64,000 nt of DNA from Pseudoalteromonas piscicida (GTDB lineage Bacteria; Pseudomonadota; Gammaproteobacteria; Enterobacterales; Alteromonadaceae), in contig NZ_CP021647.1 in NCBI RefSeq assembly GCF_002208135.1, positions 685,501-749,500 of the forward strand, given 5' to 3'. Position numbers and translations under genes: made by a program. The notes beneath the pieces are model-generated. The model worked only from the letters and a program-made list of their open reading frames with translations, searched no databases and was not told where the DNA came from. Positions 19,066 through 26,787 of the stretch are shown one piece after another; within the stretch, counting starts at the first letter, position 1, and the number at the start of each line of letters is the position of its first letter.

Positions 19066-19272
19066 ATGAAAAAGTTAGCAACAGCAATTACAGCCGCCAC
19101 AGTACTTTTTGCCGGCTCAGCAATGGCAGCAGAATTTAACGATTTTGATTTAGACAAAGACGGTTTTATCTCTAAAAGCGAAGCGTCACTGTCAGAGTCT
19201 CTTGCTTCAATTTTTGATAAGCTAGACAGCGACGGAGATGGCAAACTGTCCGAGAAAGAATTTAATCAGTAA
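19066..19272 (+). CDS. Secreted two-EF-hand protein 6
   Basis: 68 residues. The ribosome site TAGGAGG overlaps the stop of paralogue 5. Signal peptide ends SAMA (about residue 20). Loops DLDKDGFISKSE and DSDGDGKLSEKE are both canonical. It lacks the C-terminal NF(K/E)G tail of the others and ends EFNQ. Last of the array, followed by a strong terminator. Confidence 0.85.
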   Translation: MKKLATAITAATVLFAGSAMAAEFNDFDLDKDGFISKSEASLSESLASIFDKLDSDGDGKLSEKEFNQ

Positions 19273-19304
19273 GCAAGTGGCAATCCAAAGCGCCACGCCT
19301 CCCC

Positions 19305-19335
19305 AAGCTCGACTTTGTAGTCGGGCTTTTTTATT
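19305..19335 (+). terminator. Terminator of the EF-hand cluster
   Basis: AAGCTCGAC/GTCGGGCTT stem (9 bp with a G-T pair, 6-base loop) followed by TTTTTT. Confidence 0.85.
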
Positions 19336-19340
19336 ACCAG

Positions 19341-19378
19341 ATAACTTAAGGTCTGGATAGGGAATGGATTAACTTAAT
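19341..19378. repeat. Terminal fragment of the CCTGAG element
   Basis: About 38 bases aligning with the outer end of the intact element at 35761: TAACTTAAGGTCTGGATAGGGAATGGATTAACT against TAACCTGAGGTTTGGATAAGGAATGAGCTAACT. It spans the stop codon of the minus-strand gene ending at 19369, so the last codons of that gene may derive from the element. Confidence 0.55.
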
Positions 19379-19884
19379 TCCTCGATCCAGCGATGCTCTC
19401 TAATCCACTTTTGCATTTTAGGGAAACCTTCTTTTGGACAAGTCATATCCCAGGTAGTGAGTAGTGGGTATCCGAGCCCGTTTCCTTGTGTAAATGCCGC
19501 TACTAAATTAGTGCTAGCCCCCTTATACCCTTGTTGGTGTAACACGACTTCGAGGGGTAAGCCAATATATTGAATAGCAGCGACTGACCAAGCAATGGCA
19601 GCCATTTCTTCCCCATGCATTGCTTGTTTCTCACGGCCATTTTTTAGGCCATTTTTATACACATCTTCATGAAGTTGATCGCGGAATATTGGCTCACATA
19701 CGGCGATATGACCGGCTTCGTGCAATATATCACCTGAATATAGCAATTTCTCATTATCAATATAGAGCGTGCCCATTACCGTTTTTAGACCCGGTAAAAA
19801 CGTATTTCCCTCGACTTCATGAAATCGAAAAGGCAGCTGGATTTCGGTGAGAAAATCACAAATGCGCTTTGTATGCTCGTGCAT
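19369..19884 (-). CDS. Small HExxH metallopeptidase-like protein, unknown role
   Basis: 171 residues, AAGGAAT before ATG 19884. No signal peptide or membrane segment. The segment DILHEAGHIAV (about residues 52-62) carries HEAGH, the HExxH zinc motif, and acidic residues follow in HGEEMAAIAW, a plausible third-ligand helix. The rest does not resemble a named peptidase family I can place with confidence; an IrrE/ImmA-like fold is one option. The C-terminal codons overlap an element relic. Confidence 0.65.
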   Translation of the reverse strand: MHEHTKRICDFLTEIQLPFRFHEVEGNTFLPGLKTVMGTLYIDNEKLLYSGDILHEAGHIAVCEPIFRDQLHEDVYKNGLKNGREKQAMHGEEMAAIAWSVAAIQYIGLPLEVVLHQQGYKGASTNLVAAFTQGNGLGYPLLTTWDMTCPKEGFPKMQKWIREHRWIEELS

Positions 19885-19971
19885 GGTAATTCCTTTAATC
19901 GGTCAACTTACATTTTTAAGTGAGTTTAACCTAAGGTTTTATTTGCGCAAATTACTGTTGATTACAGTTAT

Positions 19972-20415
19972 TTATAAAGGAAGCTTGATCACCGCTAGCA
20001 TTTCACCATCATCTTCACTGATTCCGACCTCTTCAAAGCCAAAGCTCGCGTAAAACGGTTTGGCAACGGGATTGCTCGGTACATAACAGATTTCTATGGT
20101 GGTAAGGTTTGGTGTCTGTTTGATTTCTTCGAGTGCGAGGGCGAGTGCCTTACGTCCAATCCCTTGTTGCTGAAATTGCTGATCAACCATAAAGCGCCAA
20201 ATGGAGATGCGCTCTATACTTTCTTGTACCCACATTAGCATCCCAACAGCTTCATCATCGTGATAAATTGCGCGTGTGGTATAGCCATCATTAAATTTTG
20301 ATTCCACGATGGAAAACATGTTGCAGGCAACTAAATCTTGCTGCCCAGGGCTGACATCTAAATCGCAAATGGCTTCGTAGTTTTGTTTATCAATGGCTCT
20401 TAGAGAGATATTCAT
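19972..20415 (-). CDS. GNAT family N-acetyltransferase
   Basis: 147 residues. ATG 20415 has AAGGA seven bases upstream; GTG 20418 directly before it is the alternative. The core GNAT features are visible: strand-rich IWRFMVDQQFQQQGIGRKAL with the Q-x-x-G-x-G/A acetyl-CoA loop (about residues 75-92), and the C-terminal NPVAKPFYASFGFEEVG motif B. The N-terminal part (AICDLDVSPGQQDLVA) resembles the PaiA/spermidine acetyltransferase group. Acceptor unknown. Cytoplasmic. Confidence 0.85.
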   Translation of the reverse strand: MNISLRAIDKQNYEAICDLDVSPGQQDLVACNMFSIVESKFNDGYTTRAIYHDDEAVGMLMWVQESIERISIWRFMVDQQFQQQGIGRKALALALEEIKQTPNLTTIEICYVPSNPVAKPFYASFGFEEVGISEDDGEMLAVIKLPL

Positions 20416-20581
20416 CACGGCGTCCTTGTATTGTTATAGAAACAATATTCCAAATAGGCATGTTTTAACAAGAGAAAGTTTGCTTTATTGAGCGCACAAT
20501 CATTGACCGTTAAGCACTTGTTCCTCACACTGGAAAACACCTTCGGCTTTATGTCGTTTTGCCTAAAACAAGGACCCTGTG

Positions 20582-21612
20582 ATGCAGCTTACTACATTAC
20601 TTAATATCTCCATCCCTATGATCCAAGCGCCAATGGCAGGCGTGCAAAATTGGCGCTTAGCGGCCGCAGCGACAAATGCCGGAATACTCGGTTCAATCCC
20701 TTGTGGTATGCTGAGTAAAGAGCAGGTCGTTGCAGAAATTGAGCATTTCAAAGCGCATGCTTCTGGCCCATATAACCTTAACTTTTTTTGCCATGAAATG
20801 CCGGAACTTGACCCTTATCAGCAAGACACGTGGAAGAAAAAACTAGCTTCATATTACGATGAGCTTGAGTTAACACCTAGCGATGAAATGGGGATCTTAA
20901 GACGCCCATTTGATAGGGAAATGGCTGAGGCCATTGCGCCTTATGAGCCTCCCGTGATCAGTTTTCATTTTGGTCTTCCAGATGCCGAATTGGTCGAGTT
21001 CGTAAAATCGTGGGGGACGACTATTTTATCTTCCGCAACGACCTTGGAAGAGGGAATATGGTTAGCTGAAAATGGTGCAGACATCGTGATAGCGCAAGGG
21101 ATTGAAGCGGGTGGGCATAGGGCAACCTTCACCGAGACAAAACTTGAGTCTCAACTGCATACTCGGCAATTGGTCACTATCCTTAGTGATGCGCTGTCTG
21201 TGCCTGTAGTGGCTGCCGGGGGATTGCTTCTCATCATGATGTTACGATGATGCACGAATTGGGTGCCTGTGGAACACAAATCGGCACCTGCTTCTTACTG
21301 TGTGATGAAGCAAGCACCTCTTTGGTACATCGAGATGCACTTAAGTCACTGGCTGAACCATCTGCCGTGACCAATGTGTTCTCTGGTCGCCCTGCGCGTG
21401 GGATTGAAAATCGATTAATGATAGATCTTAATTTCATGAATGAAGACGTACCGACTTTTCCATATGCATCAGCTGCTTTGACGCCATTACGCGCCGCCGC
21501 TGAAAAGCAAGGAAGTGGCGATTTTAGCCCACTCTGGGCAGGGGTTAACCGCCAAGGCTGTATGGAAGTGAGCACACAAGAGATGGTAGAACATCTATGG
21601 AATGTTAAATAA
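20582..21612 (+). pseudogene. Nitronate monooxygenase, frameshifted
   Basis: ATG 20582 with AAGGA. The first frame carries the FMN-barrel start (PMIQAPMAGV), SIPCGML, SFHFGLP, and the IAQGIEAGGHR signature, then VPVVAAGG. It is then lost to LLLIMMLR and a stop at 21250. The next frame continues with MMHELGACGTQIGT...SGRPARGI and ends at 21612. Restoring one base at 21217-21224 gives the expected GGIASHHDVTMM. The intact enzyme (about 343 residues) would oxidise alkyl nitronates. The natural stop TAA lies inside the target duplication of the repeat element that follows. Confidence 0.85.
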
Positions 21613-21851
21613 CCTGAGCTGCGGATAATTAATGCCTTTCTAGCAGCCAGTTTTAGCGCTAACTGCGTTGAATTCACTTCCAATAGCCAGCTATTGGTGC
21701 GTAAATTCGCCTTGCCTACAGGATGTAGGTACCTTAGCGAGAGCAGGACGCGGAAGCGGTGTTTTCCCTAAAACTCTCTGGCTAGACAAGGAGAAAACTA
21801 AGTTGTGCTTTAGCAACAATGAGTTGGAACATTCCTTATCCAAACCTCAGG
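21613..21851 (+). mobile_element. Intact CCTGAG element, 239 bp, with 8-bp target duplication
   Basis: Core begins CCTGAGCTGCGGATAA and ends TTATCCAAACCTCAGG, so it has imperfect inverted ends of about 17 bases. It is flanked by direct repeats TTAAATAA at 21605-21612 and 21852-21859. It is highly similar along its whole length to the inverted copy at 35765-36003, which has exactly the same core length but its own different duplication. It encodes no credible protein, so it is a non-autonomous (MITE-like) element. The left duplication contains the TAA stop of the nitronate monooxygenase. Confidence 0.8.
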
Positions 21852-22016
21852 TTAAATAAGAAACTTTAGTTAACAAATTTGACACATTTCGAGTTTATGC
21901 TCTAGCGTTTTATGACAAGGCCAGTTCGTTGTGCCTTGTCCCTTGTTGCCTGAACAAGCTCATTTTTATGTTTAGGTGACGTATTCGTTATGACAATAAT
22001 AAACACGGAGTCGTGC

Positions 22017-22979
22017 ATGAGACATTCTATTTTGGCTGCAGCGTTATTCGCTTCTTTTTATTCGCTGGCAACCCCTACTTGCCCAAGTATTACCGCATTA
22101 GAAACCCATTATGCAGCACCTAATATGGTCAAGCGTAGCTTTTCTAGCTCGTTTAACAAATACTTATCTTGGTTGCCGAGTTACCATATGGTACATGATC
22201 AAGTAACCGCTGGCGGTGTTGCAACTCAGATCACTGCTAAATTTGACTACGGTAGCATCACTCATAAAGACTTGGAATTCGAGTCGGTGGAGTTTTACTA
22301 CCGTGCTGAGTCGGACACAAATTGGCAGTATCTTGGTGAGCAAACAACCAATGGCGATGGCAAGGCGTTTATCACCTTGCCCGAATTACCGGCTGGTCAG
22401 TATCGTATATACGCAGGCGTACCAGCTGATGGCACCGGTGCACAAGGTTATGTCACGGTTGTTGAGCCAGGTACTCAAGCGGTCCTGTTTGACATTGATG
22501 GCACATTGACCGAATCCGATGCCGAGCAAATTGGCGACTATACCGGAATAGATCATGCCGACCCCAAAGATGGTGCCTATGATTTAGTTCGTCACTATCT
22601 TGATTTGGGCTACCAACCCGTATTTTTAACAGCTCGAGTGTATTGGTATGCCAAAGGGACGCGTGGTTGGTTAAATTGGATGGGCTTACCGCAAGGCTTT
22701 TTAAGGACATCACTTAGTAATGAAACCAGCTTGTTTAAAACGGCAGAGTATAAAACTGCGGAAATTAACCGTCTAAAAGCCCAGGGTATCGATGTCGTTC
22801 GTGCTTATGGTAATGCCAAAACAGATGCTGAAGCCTTTATCAAAGCGGGGATCCCAGCTTCAGAGGCGTTTACCATTGGTTCTGATGCCGGTCACTATGG
22901 CACCACAGCGATTATTGGCAATAGTTATCGAGTGCATTTAGGTGAGCTGGCCACTTACCCGCACGCTGATTGCTTGTAG
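22017..22979 (+). CDS. Secreted lipin-like (LNS2) HAD phosphatase
   Basis: 320 residues from ATG 22017, with GGAG upstream; the longer frame from 21990 is not preferred. Signal peptide cleaved near LATP (about 18). Residues 60-150 form an immunoglobulin-like beta domain, and residues 154-300 an HAD domain: DIDGTLTESD (nucleophile Asp159, Asp161), PVFLTARVYW (motif II Thr), RLKAQ, and GNAKTDAEAF with SDAGHYG for the later motifs. The LTAR...T RGWL...G and YGN..TD pattern is that of the LNS2 domain of lipins and PITPs, known as phosphatidate phosphatases. Export makes a role on environmental phospholipid or phosphate plausible. Confidence 0.8.
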   Translation: MRHSILAAALFASFYSLATPTCPSITALETHYAAPNMVKRSFSSSFNKYLSWLPSYHMVHDQVTAGGVATQITAKFDYGSITHKDLEFESVEFYYRAESDTNWQYLGEQTTNGDGKAFITLPELPAGQYRIYAGVPADGTGAQGYVTVVEPGTQAVLFDIDGTLTESDAEQIGDYTGIDHADPKDGAYDLVRHYLDLGYQPVFLTARVYWYAKGTRGWLNWMGLPQGFLRTSLSNETSLFKTAEYKTAEINRLKAQGIDVVRAYGNAKTDAEAFIKAGIPASEAFTIGSDAGHYGTTAIIGNSYRVHLGELATYPHADCL

Positions 22980-23003
22980 ACCTTACCCTTTTTAGAAATG
23001 CAC

Positions 23004-23030
23004 AAAAGAAGCTGTATTTTGGCTTCTTTT
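23004..23030 (+). terminator. Terminator after the lipin-like gene
   Basis: AAAAGAAGC/GCTTCTTTT, 9-bp stem ending in its own T run, 25 bases after the stop. Confidence 0.8.
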
Positions 23031-23045
23031 GGGTCATCCTGTGTT

Positions 23046-23185
23046 TATACCAATTAGTCTTAATACTTGCTCAATTTGAAGGAGCAAATCTGACGCTAAC
23101 TGTGTTAAAAATTTTTCATTTAGAAAAACTAAATAGCAAAATTTTCTCGCCTCAAAATAGATCACTTAATTAAGCTAATTGGTAT
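23046..23185. repeat. 140-bp palindromic element with ATACCAATTAG ends
   Basis: Left end ATACCAATTAGTCTTAAT and right end reading ATACCAATTAGCTTAATTAA on the other strand: inverted terminal repeats of about 17 bases. The inside is AT-rich and non-coding. It lies in the 316-base space between the lipin-like terminator and the lipase start, and is unrelated to the CCTGAG element. Only one copy is in the window. Confidence 0.6.
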
Positions 23186-23346
23186 TACTAACCTCTGGGC
23201 CTAGGTACTAACTTACACTCCCATTATTTACTTTTTTTTACGTAACATTCATCAAAATTTCATTTTTCACACTATTCCGGCTTGACCTCTGACCATTGTA
23301 ATCTAAAGTTTATTTGTTACTAAATTGTAATAATTGGAGCAAGTAC

Positions 23347-24264
23347 ATGAAAAGGTTAATTCTCAGCGCCCTGCTTGGGTTGCTGTCGGTCGTTACCTCT
23401 CCCGCCCACAGCGGTGAGGAATTAGAGTACCCCGTGGTGTTAGTTCACGGTCTGTTTGGTTTTGATAATCTGCTCGGAGTAGATTATTTTTATCGCGTAC
23501 CACAAGTGATCCATGATGAAGGTGGGCAGGTTTATGTTGCAGAAGTATCATCAGCCCATAATTCAGAATTGCGTGGTGAGCAACTACTAGAGCAAGTTGC
23601 GTTGGTTCGAGCATTAACAGGCAAAGACAAAGTTAATTTAATTGGCCACAGCCAAGGCGCGCAAACGATTCGCTACGTCGCCTCAGTTAAACCTGAGTGG
23701 GTGGCCTCAGCGACGAGTATTGGTGGCGTAAATTGGGGCAGCCGCTTTGCTGATGTTGTTCGCGGTGGAGTAGACAGTGGCTCATTTTCGGAGCAGTTTT
23801 TAGCGTCGCTTGCTAACGGCCTTGCGGGATTGATTGATTTGTTATCTGGTAAAGCAACCGCACCAAAAGACGCACTCGAAGCGCTAGGCGCTTTGACCAC
23901 GGCTGGCACATTAGCATTTAACCAAAAATACCCTGAGGGTGTGCCAAGTCATTATTGTGGCGAAACGCAAAGTCTAGCGAGCAATGGCGTGCATTATTTT
24001 TCATGGAGTGGCAGCAAAGCATGGACCAACGTATTTGACCCTGCTGACAACGCCCTTGCACTGTTCTCTCAAGTTTTTGATGAGGCCAACGACGGCCTAG
24101 TATCAACTTGTTCTAGTAATTTAGGTCAGGTGATCAACAACCAATTCAAAATGAACCATTTAGATCAGGTAAACCACACCATTGGTATTCATCACTTGTT
24201 CGAAACAGACCCATTAACCGTTTATCGCCAGCATATTCGCCGCTTAAAAGGTCTGGCGCTATGA
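23347..24264 (+). CDS. Secreted triacylglycerol lipase, family I
   Basis: 305 residues, TTGGAGC before ATG 23347. Signal peptide ends SPAHS (about 22). Alpha/beta hydrolase: oxyanion VLVHGLFGF (33-41), nucleophile elbow GHSQG (Ser102), acid residue in NDGLVS and catalytic His in the NHLDQVNH segment, exactly as in Pseudomonas family I lipases. Two cysteines (HYCGE, STCSS) fit the conserved disulfide. It should be folded in the periplasm by a foldase and exported by type II secretion. The foldase gene overlaps its stop codon (ATGA). Confidence 0.93.
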   Translation: MKRLILSALLGLLSVVTSPAHSGEELEYPVVLVHGLFGFDNLLGVDYFYRVPQVIHDEGGQVYVAEVSSAHNSELRGEQLLEQVALVRALTGKDKVNLIGHSQGAQTIRYVASVKPEWVASATSIGGVNWGSRFADVVRGGVDSGSFSEQFLASLANGLAGLIDLLSGKATAPKDALEALGALTTAGTLAFNQKYPEGVPSHYCGETQSLASNGVHYFSWSGSKAWTNVFDPADNALALFSQVFDEANDGLVSTCSSNLGQVINNQFKMNHLDQVNHTIGIHHLFETDPLTVYRQHIRRLKGLAL

Positions 24265-25109
24265 AAAAGTGGGGCCTTTTGCTAATCATTTTGACTATGC
24301 TGTCGCTGGTTTATATCGAGAGTGAACAGCAAGAGACGCCGCGTCATGTTCCCCGGTTCGCGGTGATATCTGAGCAGCAAAATGATGCGCATAAGGTCCC
24401 ACAACCCACAAAGAATGTATCTGCAAGCGTACATTGTGAGCCGATTAATAAACAGCATAAGAACCAAATCGACGATTGGCTTTTTGAGCTACAAAACAAT
24501 AACCAAGCCGAGCAGTGGCAAGCTTATCTGGAATTCTTACCACAATGCCTTCACGAAGTTGCTGGTCTCTACGTGCAATTTAAGCAGGCCTTAATTGACG
24601 TGGATACGCATCTTAATCTACAAGAACGCGTTGAGCTGCTACACGCACTGCAGCGGCAATTTTTTACGGATGAAGTGATCGCAGTTTGGTTTGAAGATGA
24701 TAATGCTTGGGATACGCAAGCTTTGACCCGCTGGCAAATTTTGTCAGATGCATCTATATCTGAGTCGCAAAAGCAACAATTAATTGAAACGCATATCAGT
24801 GGGCTCCCAAAGCGCGAACAAGTGTTATTTCATACCTCAGCCCAGTTACACACCCTAAACGCAAATTGGCAGCAAAAACACTATAACGAACTAAGTGCTG
24901 AATACGGCGATGAAGCCGCAACTCGTATACTTGAAGTCCAGAAGCAGCAAAAGCATTGGCAGCAAAAACTACAAAGTTTTATGCTGCAAAAGCAAAATAT
25001 TCTAGCCGAGCTTGGTGATAGCCAAATCGCAAAAGAAAAAGTCGAGTCACTACTCAAACAAACCTTTACGGAGAACGAGCAAAAGCGAGTTGCTGTATTG
25101 GTTGAGTGA
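24261..25109 (+). CDS. Lipase-specific foldase (Lif), divergent and short
   Basis: 282 residues. The ATG overlaps the lipase stop. One N-terminal membrane anchor (residues 4-20), then a charged, Gln-rich, all-helical protein. The C-terminal region resembles the Lif extended helical domain: LQERVELLHALQRQFFTDEVIAVWF, then LP...R..., helices rich in Q and K. Usual foldases are about 330-350 residues and carry R-x-x-F-D-Y-(F/C)-L-S-A in mini-domain 1. I cannot find that motif here, and the segment QIDDWLFELQNN occupies the place. Position and overlap make the role almost certain, while the missing motif is unusual. Confidence 0.75.
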   Translation: MKKWGLLLIILTMLSLVYIESEQQETPRHVPRFAVISEQQNDAHKVPQPTKNVSASVHCEPINKQHKNQIDDWLFELQNNNQAEQWQAYLEFLPQCLHEVAGLYVQFKQALIDVDTHLNLQERVELLHALQRQFFTDEVIAVWFEDDNAWDTQALTRWQILSDASISESQKQQLIETHISGLPKREQVLFHTSAQLHTLNANWQQKHYNELSAEYGDEAATRILEVQKQQKHWQQKLQSFMLQKQNILAELGDSQIAKEKVESLLKQTFTENEQKRVAVLVE

Positions 25110-25218
25110 TAATTTTTTAGTTATTGATAAGATGGATAGGCCGACTAAGGGGCAACCAAACCTTAAGTTGTGACCCCATTTTGGTTGCAGATAAATACAA
25201 TCAAACAAGCAGTAAAAC

Positions 25219-25676
25219 ATGAAAATTGAACCAAACCTGTGGCAGCTTTATTTACAAGTATATTTTCAACCATTACAGCCAATCCGCCTTGATACACGGG
25301 CGCTATCTTGAGTCTCTGGAATCCACATGGAAAGGTACTTTGTAAAGATAAAAATCAGCGCTTATCACGATTTTGGCAAGGGGCTTTACAGCGTGCAAAT
25401 GTGCCTTATCAGTTGCTGTGGGGCGGTGATAAGCAAATGCAATATCGAGAGTTAAGTGCTTATATAAAGTGTGACTTAGCATCGGGATTCCGATGGGCGG
25501 CACGATTAAATCAACTGGGGTTTTATTTTGTCGAAGATAATCAATTGCACCTCTATAACAGCAGCGATAAAGCGCAAAGCGATATGGTGACGGATAAGTT
25601 CGTATATCGGATTATCTTTGCTGCACTGCCTAAAAAGAACTCTGGGTGTCTAGCTGTGCGAAGCGCTGTGCAATAA
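25219..25676 (+). pseudogene. DUF3293 family protein, frameshifted
   Basis: A first frame from ATG 25219 gives 30 residues (MKIEPNLWQLYLQVYFQ...) and stops at about 25311. The neighbouring frame continues with SLWNPHGKVL...N...L, GGDKQMQYRELSAYIKCDL and FYFVEDNQLHLY to the stop at 25676. The WNP-x-G, N-x-R and E-S/A motifs match DUF3293. One base is missing near 25300-25310. The intact protein would have about 151 residues, and its function is unknown. Small cytoplasmic protein, no partner evident. Confidence 0.6.
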
Positions 25677-25743
25677 CAGAACTGTCGAAAGAGCTAATGC
25701 TCAGTTAGGAGACCGAGTGAAAAGGAGATTCAATTGAGTGGAC

Positions 25744-26676
25744 TTACACCGCTTCACCGATTTCTTCATCCACCAAGCTTTTTATTTCCTGCCTCACCCA
25801 CTGGTGGATTGGACTATTGTGATGAATGAGATGCCAAAATTGTTCAACTTGAAAATCGGCAGTGTGAAACGGTAAATCGGCCACCGTGATGTCATAACGT
25901 CTACTTAAATGAGTGACCAGACGTTTTGGTAATGTGGCAATCAGATCCGTGTTAATCAATAACTCCGGCACCATCGAAAAATGTGGTAAAGATGCCACTA
26001 CTTCCCGCTGAGCATCCAACCTTTTTAGCTCATGATCCATATCCGTTTTGCACAAGCCATTACCAGAAATGATGAGATGTCGGCTCTGGCAATAGCGCGC
26101 TAACGTCATAGGCTGATGAGCCCATTTATGCTGACAACACATTACTATGGCATAATTTTCATTAAATAGGCGTTGTTTAAATACGTTAGTGGGTGTCTCA
26201 TCTGTGGAGTACAGTAATAAATCCGCCACCTTTTCCAAGTAGTCATGAAGCGGTATAAACGAGTTGTAAGACACAATTTGTAATTTCAAATTTGGAGCAC
26301 GCTGTTGAAAACGCGCCAACAATTTCGGCACAATCATCATCATTTCGAAATCCAGTGCCCCTATAGTGAACACGCCTGAGTATTGCATGGGGTCAAACTC
26401 GTCATCTACCAACATGTGACGAATAGTAGTGAGTGATAGTTCTAGTTCGCTACGAAGGCGCTCGCCTTTTGCAGTTAAACGGTACTCATTTTTCACCTTT
26501 ACCAACAATGGATCAGCAAATTGCTTTCGCAAGCGCATCAGGGCTCGGCTCACTGCAGGCTGGCTCATGTTTAATGCTTGAGCGGCTTGACTAATATGCT
26601 TGTGGATCAACACCTTCTCTAAGATCGTTAACAGATTTAGGTCAATACTACGTAGATTCAACTCAGGTACACCCAT
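25744..26676 (-). CDS. LysR family transcriptional regulator
   Basis: 310 residues from ATG 26676 (TTG 26703 is a weaker upstream choice). N-terminal winged helix: LNLLTILEKVLIHKHISQAAQALNMS-type helix-turn-helix (QPAVSRALMRLR as recognition helix), then the effector-binding domain (FTIGALDFEMMMIVPKLL...). It belongs to the NodD/SyrM-like style with IDLNLL. Divergent from the metallo-hydrolase gene at 26788, 111 bases apart, which it probably regulates. The inducer cannot be predicted. Confidence 0.9.
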   Translation of the reverse strand: MGVPELNLRSIDLNLLTILEKVLIHKHISQAAQALNMSQPAVSRALMRLRKQFADPLLVKVKNEYRLTAKGERLRSELELSLTTIRHMLVDDEFDPMQYSGVFTIGALDFEMMMIVPKLLARFQQRAPNLKLQIVSYNSFIPLHDYLEKVADLLLYSTDETPTNVFKQRLFNENYAIVMCCQHKWAHQPMTLARYCQSRHLIISGNGLCKTDMDHELKRLDAQREVVASLPHFSMVPELLINTDLIATLPKRLVTHLSRRYDITVADLPFHTADFQVEQFWHLIHHNSPIHQWVRQEIKSLVDEEIGEAV

Positions 26677-26787
26677 ACCATCACCGTATAAAATTATGCG
26701 CAAATGATCTACATACTATAACAAACATGCATTTTTGATATGTTTGTTTTTGTTTTATCTTTTTTTCATCTTATTGAGGAGAGAAAA

